DNA of 53,181 nucleotides from DTU032 sp964346175 (lineage in GTDB: Bacteria; Bacillota; Clostridia; Saccharofermentanales; DTU023): NCBI GenBank assembly GCA_964346175.1, contig CAYFTG010000007.1, positions 1 to 53,181 of the forward strand, read 5' to 3'. Positions 51,867-53,181 of the stretch are shown piece after piece. Position numbers and translations under genes: made by a program. The notes beneath the pieces are model-generated. The model saw nothing but the letters and a program-made list of their open reading frames with translations. It did not search any database and was not told the origin of the DNA. Within the stretch, counting starts at the first letter, position 1. Every line of letters begins with the position of its first letter.

Positions 51867-52329
51867 TTAGGGATCTCCTTACTTTGTCGGACATTGAAGA
51901 AGCAGATACNNNNNNNNNNNNNNNNNNNNNNNNNNNNNNNNNNNNNNNNNNNNNNNNNNNNNNNNNNNNNNNNNNNNNNNNNNNNNNNNNNNNNNNNNNN
52001 NNNNNNNNNACTGCGAAGGCGGGCATGTTAACGTGTCTTATCGTGTGGAACCTGACTTGACAGTAGCGGGCAAGATAAAGGGCAGTACCCGACAGGTCTT
52101 GCTCCTTCAAGTGGCGGACGACGGCATCGGCTTAAGGGCTGAAGATCAAGTCAGAGTCTTTGAACGCTTCTACCGAGCGGACAAGGGTCGTTCCGGAGGA
52201 GGCACCGGACTCGGGCTTTCTATTGTGAAGCATATTGCGCGTCTATATGACGGAGAAATTGATTTGCAGAGCAAGTGGGGGCAAGGATCTACTTTTACTA
52301 TCAAACTATTATTAGAAGTTAAGCAATAA
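51863..52329 (+). CDS. Sensor histidine kinase fragment (PhoR-like), interrupted by an assembly gap
   Basis: Before the gap RLIRDLLTLSDIEEAD (from about 51858) matches the second helix of the dimerisation domain of PhoR-type kinases. After the gap VADDGIGL is the G1 box, FERFYRADKGRSGGGTGLGLSIVKHIA the F/G2 boxes, ending GSTFTIKLLLEVKQ and TAA at 52327-52329. The sensor part, H-box and N-box are missing: the first two by the abrupt junction at about 51855, the N-box in the gap. Pho boxes nearby support PhoR, which is inference. Confidence 0.65.
51910..52009. other. Scaffold gap (100 N) inside the kinase
   Basis: Flanks show no overlap. Between dimerisation helix 2 and the G1 box a kinase normally has about 80 residues, and about 35 of them are present after the gap, so the missing piece is probably of the order of 100-200 bases. 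Confidence 0.8.
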
Positions 52330-52378
52330 GCGCTGAATCTGCTAGAATATTTGTAAAATTCTAGTAGAGGAAGTGTAC

Positions 52379-52954
52379 ATGGAAAATATTACTTATCGTT
52401 TGGCCACATATGAGGATCTGCCGCAAGTCTCCCGCTTGCAAGAGCGTTACCACGTTGATTCAATTTCGGATGAAGATAAAGTCGACGGTTTTGTGACCAC
52501 CCGTTTCACAGAAGAGCAATTCAAACGTCTGATTACGGACGAGAACGGACTGTCCGTTGCAGTGGACGGCGACAAGCTGATTGCCTACGCCATGGCGGCA
52601 TCGTGGCAATATTGGTCGGAGTGGCCTTTTTTCCAAAAAATGATTGCCGACTTGCCCGAAATAGAGTATCTGGGGCAAGTGGCTACAGTCGATAACTCTT
52701 ATCAATACGGACCGATTTGTATTGACAAAGCCTATCGTGGTAGAGGTGTTCTTGAACACTTATTTGACTTCTCGCGCGAGACCATGAAAGAACGCTATCC
52801 TATTTTGCTGACTTTCGTCAACCAGGCTAATCCGCGCTCGATCACAGCTCACAAGAACAAACTCCACTTAGACGTGCTGAAAGAGTTTCAGTTCAATAAT
52901 AACGACTACTTTACTTTAGGCTTTGACACGCAGAAATCTGTCTTTGATTATTAA
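52379..52954 (+). CDS. GNAT-family N-acetyltransferase
   Basis: 191 residues from ATG 52379 with AGAGG 8 bases upstream; a GTG at 52373 is too close to it. The acetyl-CoA-binding motif A is seen as YGPICIDKAYRGRGVLEHLF, followed by a helix and a terminal beta region (NQANPRSITAHKNKLHLDV). Substrate unknown. It follows the kinase fragment by 49 bases, in which an A/T-rich CTAGAAT/ATTCTAG inverted repeat lies (52342-52364). Confidence 0.85.
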   Translation: MENITYRLATYEDLPQVSRLQERYHVDSISDEDKVDGFVTTRFTEEQFKRLITDENGLSVAVDGDKLIAYAMAASWQYWSEWPFFQKMIADLPEIEYLGQVATVDNSYQYGPICIDKAYRGRGVLEHLFDFSRETMKERYPILLTFVNQANPRSITAHKNKLHLDVLKEFQFNNNDYFTLGFDTQKSVFDY

Positions 52955-52979
52955 GCTTGTGCCGTCCGGTGTCTTAGCG

Positions 52980-53181
52980 TTAAACGTAGATATAGCCACC
53001 GTCTAACGGCAAGATTGTTCCGGTCACATAGGAAGCTTCATCGGAGGCGAAAAACACTGCCGCCGCATTTAACTCGCCTGCGCGCCCATAACGGAGCAAG
53101 GGAACTGACTGGCGCATATATTCATGGAAGGAGTCAGTTTCCAAAGTGTCTTTTGTCATCTCTGTCTCGAAATAGCCGGGG
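52980..53181 (-). CDS. Short-chain dehydrogenase/reductase, C-terminal part (runs off the window)
   Basis: Minus-strand reading from the window edge to TAA at 52980-52982, 66 full codons. It shows the end of a classical SDR: PGYFETEMT, RYGRAGELNAAAVFFASDEA, then SYVTGTILPLDGGYIYV. The terminal LPLDGGY is the usual (V/L)DGG motif of FabG/gluconate-dehydrogenase-like SDRs. Cofactor and active sites lie outside the window, so the substrate cannot be given. It converges with the acetyltransferase gene, 25 bases apart, with no terminator seen. Confidence 0.85.
   Translation of the reverse strand, partial: PGYFETEMTKDTLETDSFHEYMRQSVPLLRYGRAGELNAAAVFFASDEASYVTGTILPLDGGYIYV

Overview
This window looks like a scaffold from a draft or metagenome-assembled genome of an anaerobic, amino-acid-fermenting Bacillota bacterium, most likely class Clostridia. 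The reasons are a complete 3-methylaspartate glutamate-fermentation operon, pyruvate:ferredoxin oxidoreductase, a clostridial-type rnfCDGEAB cluster, DnaD/DnaI-type primosome genes, strong GGAGG ribosome-binding sites, and SH3b/NlpC, VanW and Thr-rich cell-surface proteins. Three runs of exactly 100 N (28651-28750, 30434-30533, 51910-52009) are fixed-size scaffold placeholders. At least the first hides two contigs that actually overlap by 55 bp.

Layout. (1) 1-8880: an oligopeptide/dipeptide-type ABC importer operon (lipoprotein, two permeases, two ATPases, an 8-TM protein). Two subunits are unusual: the DppC-like permease carries a roughly 260-residue RCC1-like repeat domain in its first extracellular loop, and the DppF-like ATPase carries a roughly 170-180-residue charged, probably coiled-coil insertion between Walker A and the Q-loop. 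(2) 8898-11030 (minus): oligoendopeptidase F and a small membrane protein. (3) 11305-20878: one operon for glutamate fermentation: a two-subunit class I hydratase (inferred mesaconase), a GntR regulator, glutamate mutase S/L/E, methylaspartate ammonia-lyase, and a three-subunit citrate-lyase-type enzyme (inferred citramalate lyase). (4) 22166-24777: lyase-associated genes, namely a P-loop protein fused to an alanyl-tRNA-synthetase-like SAD domain, and a CitX-CitG fusion that makes and attaches the lyase prosthetic group. (5) 24817-32659: envelope genes (ATP-grasp, SH3b-NlpC/P60, VanW family, glycosyltransferase) and a PHP phosphoesterase. (6) 32759-39891: lower glycolysis and pyruvate oxidation (Pgk-Tpi fusion, GpmI, PFOR). 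(7) 39975-43913: dnaD, dnaI/dnaC, acpS, a catalytically dead-looking NlpC/P60 protein, and rpmB. (8) 43989-49547 (minus): REP-like palindromes, then the Rnf complex. (9) 49868-53181: MATE transporter, tRNA-Thr, a Pho-box region with what seems to be a collapsed pst-pho locus, a GNAT acetyltransferase, and a partial SDR.

How the genes fit together. Imported and hydrolysed peptides (ABC importer, PepF) would give glutamate. Glutamate is rearranged to 3-methylaspartate, deaminated to mesaconate, hydrated to citramalate and split to acetate plus pyruvate. PFOR oxidises the pyruvate to acetyl-CoA and reduced ferredoxin, and Rnf can oxidise that ferredoxin with NAD+ to build an ion gradient. The strongest candidates for something undescribed are the RCC1-decorated importer and the P-loop/SAD fusion next to citXG.
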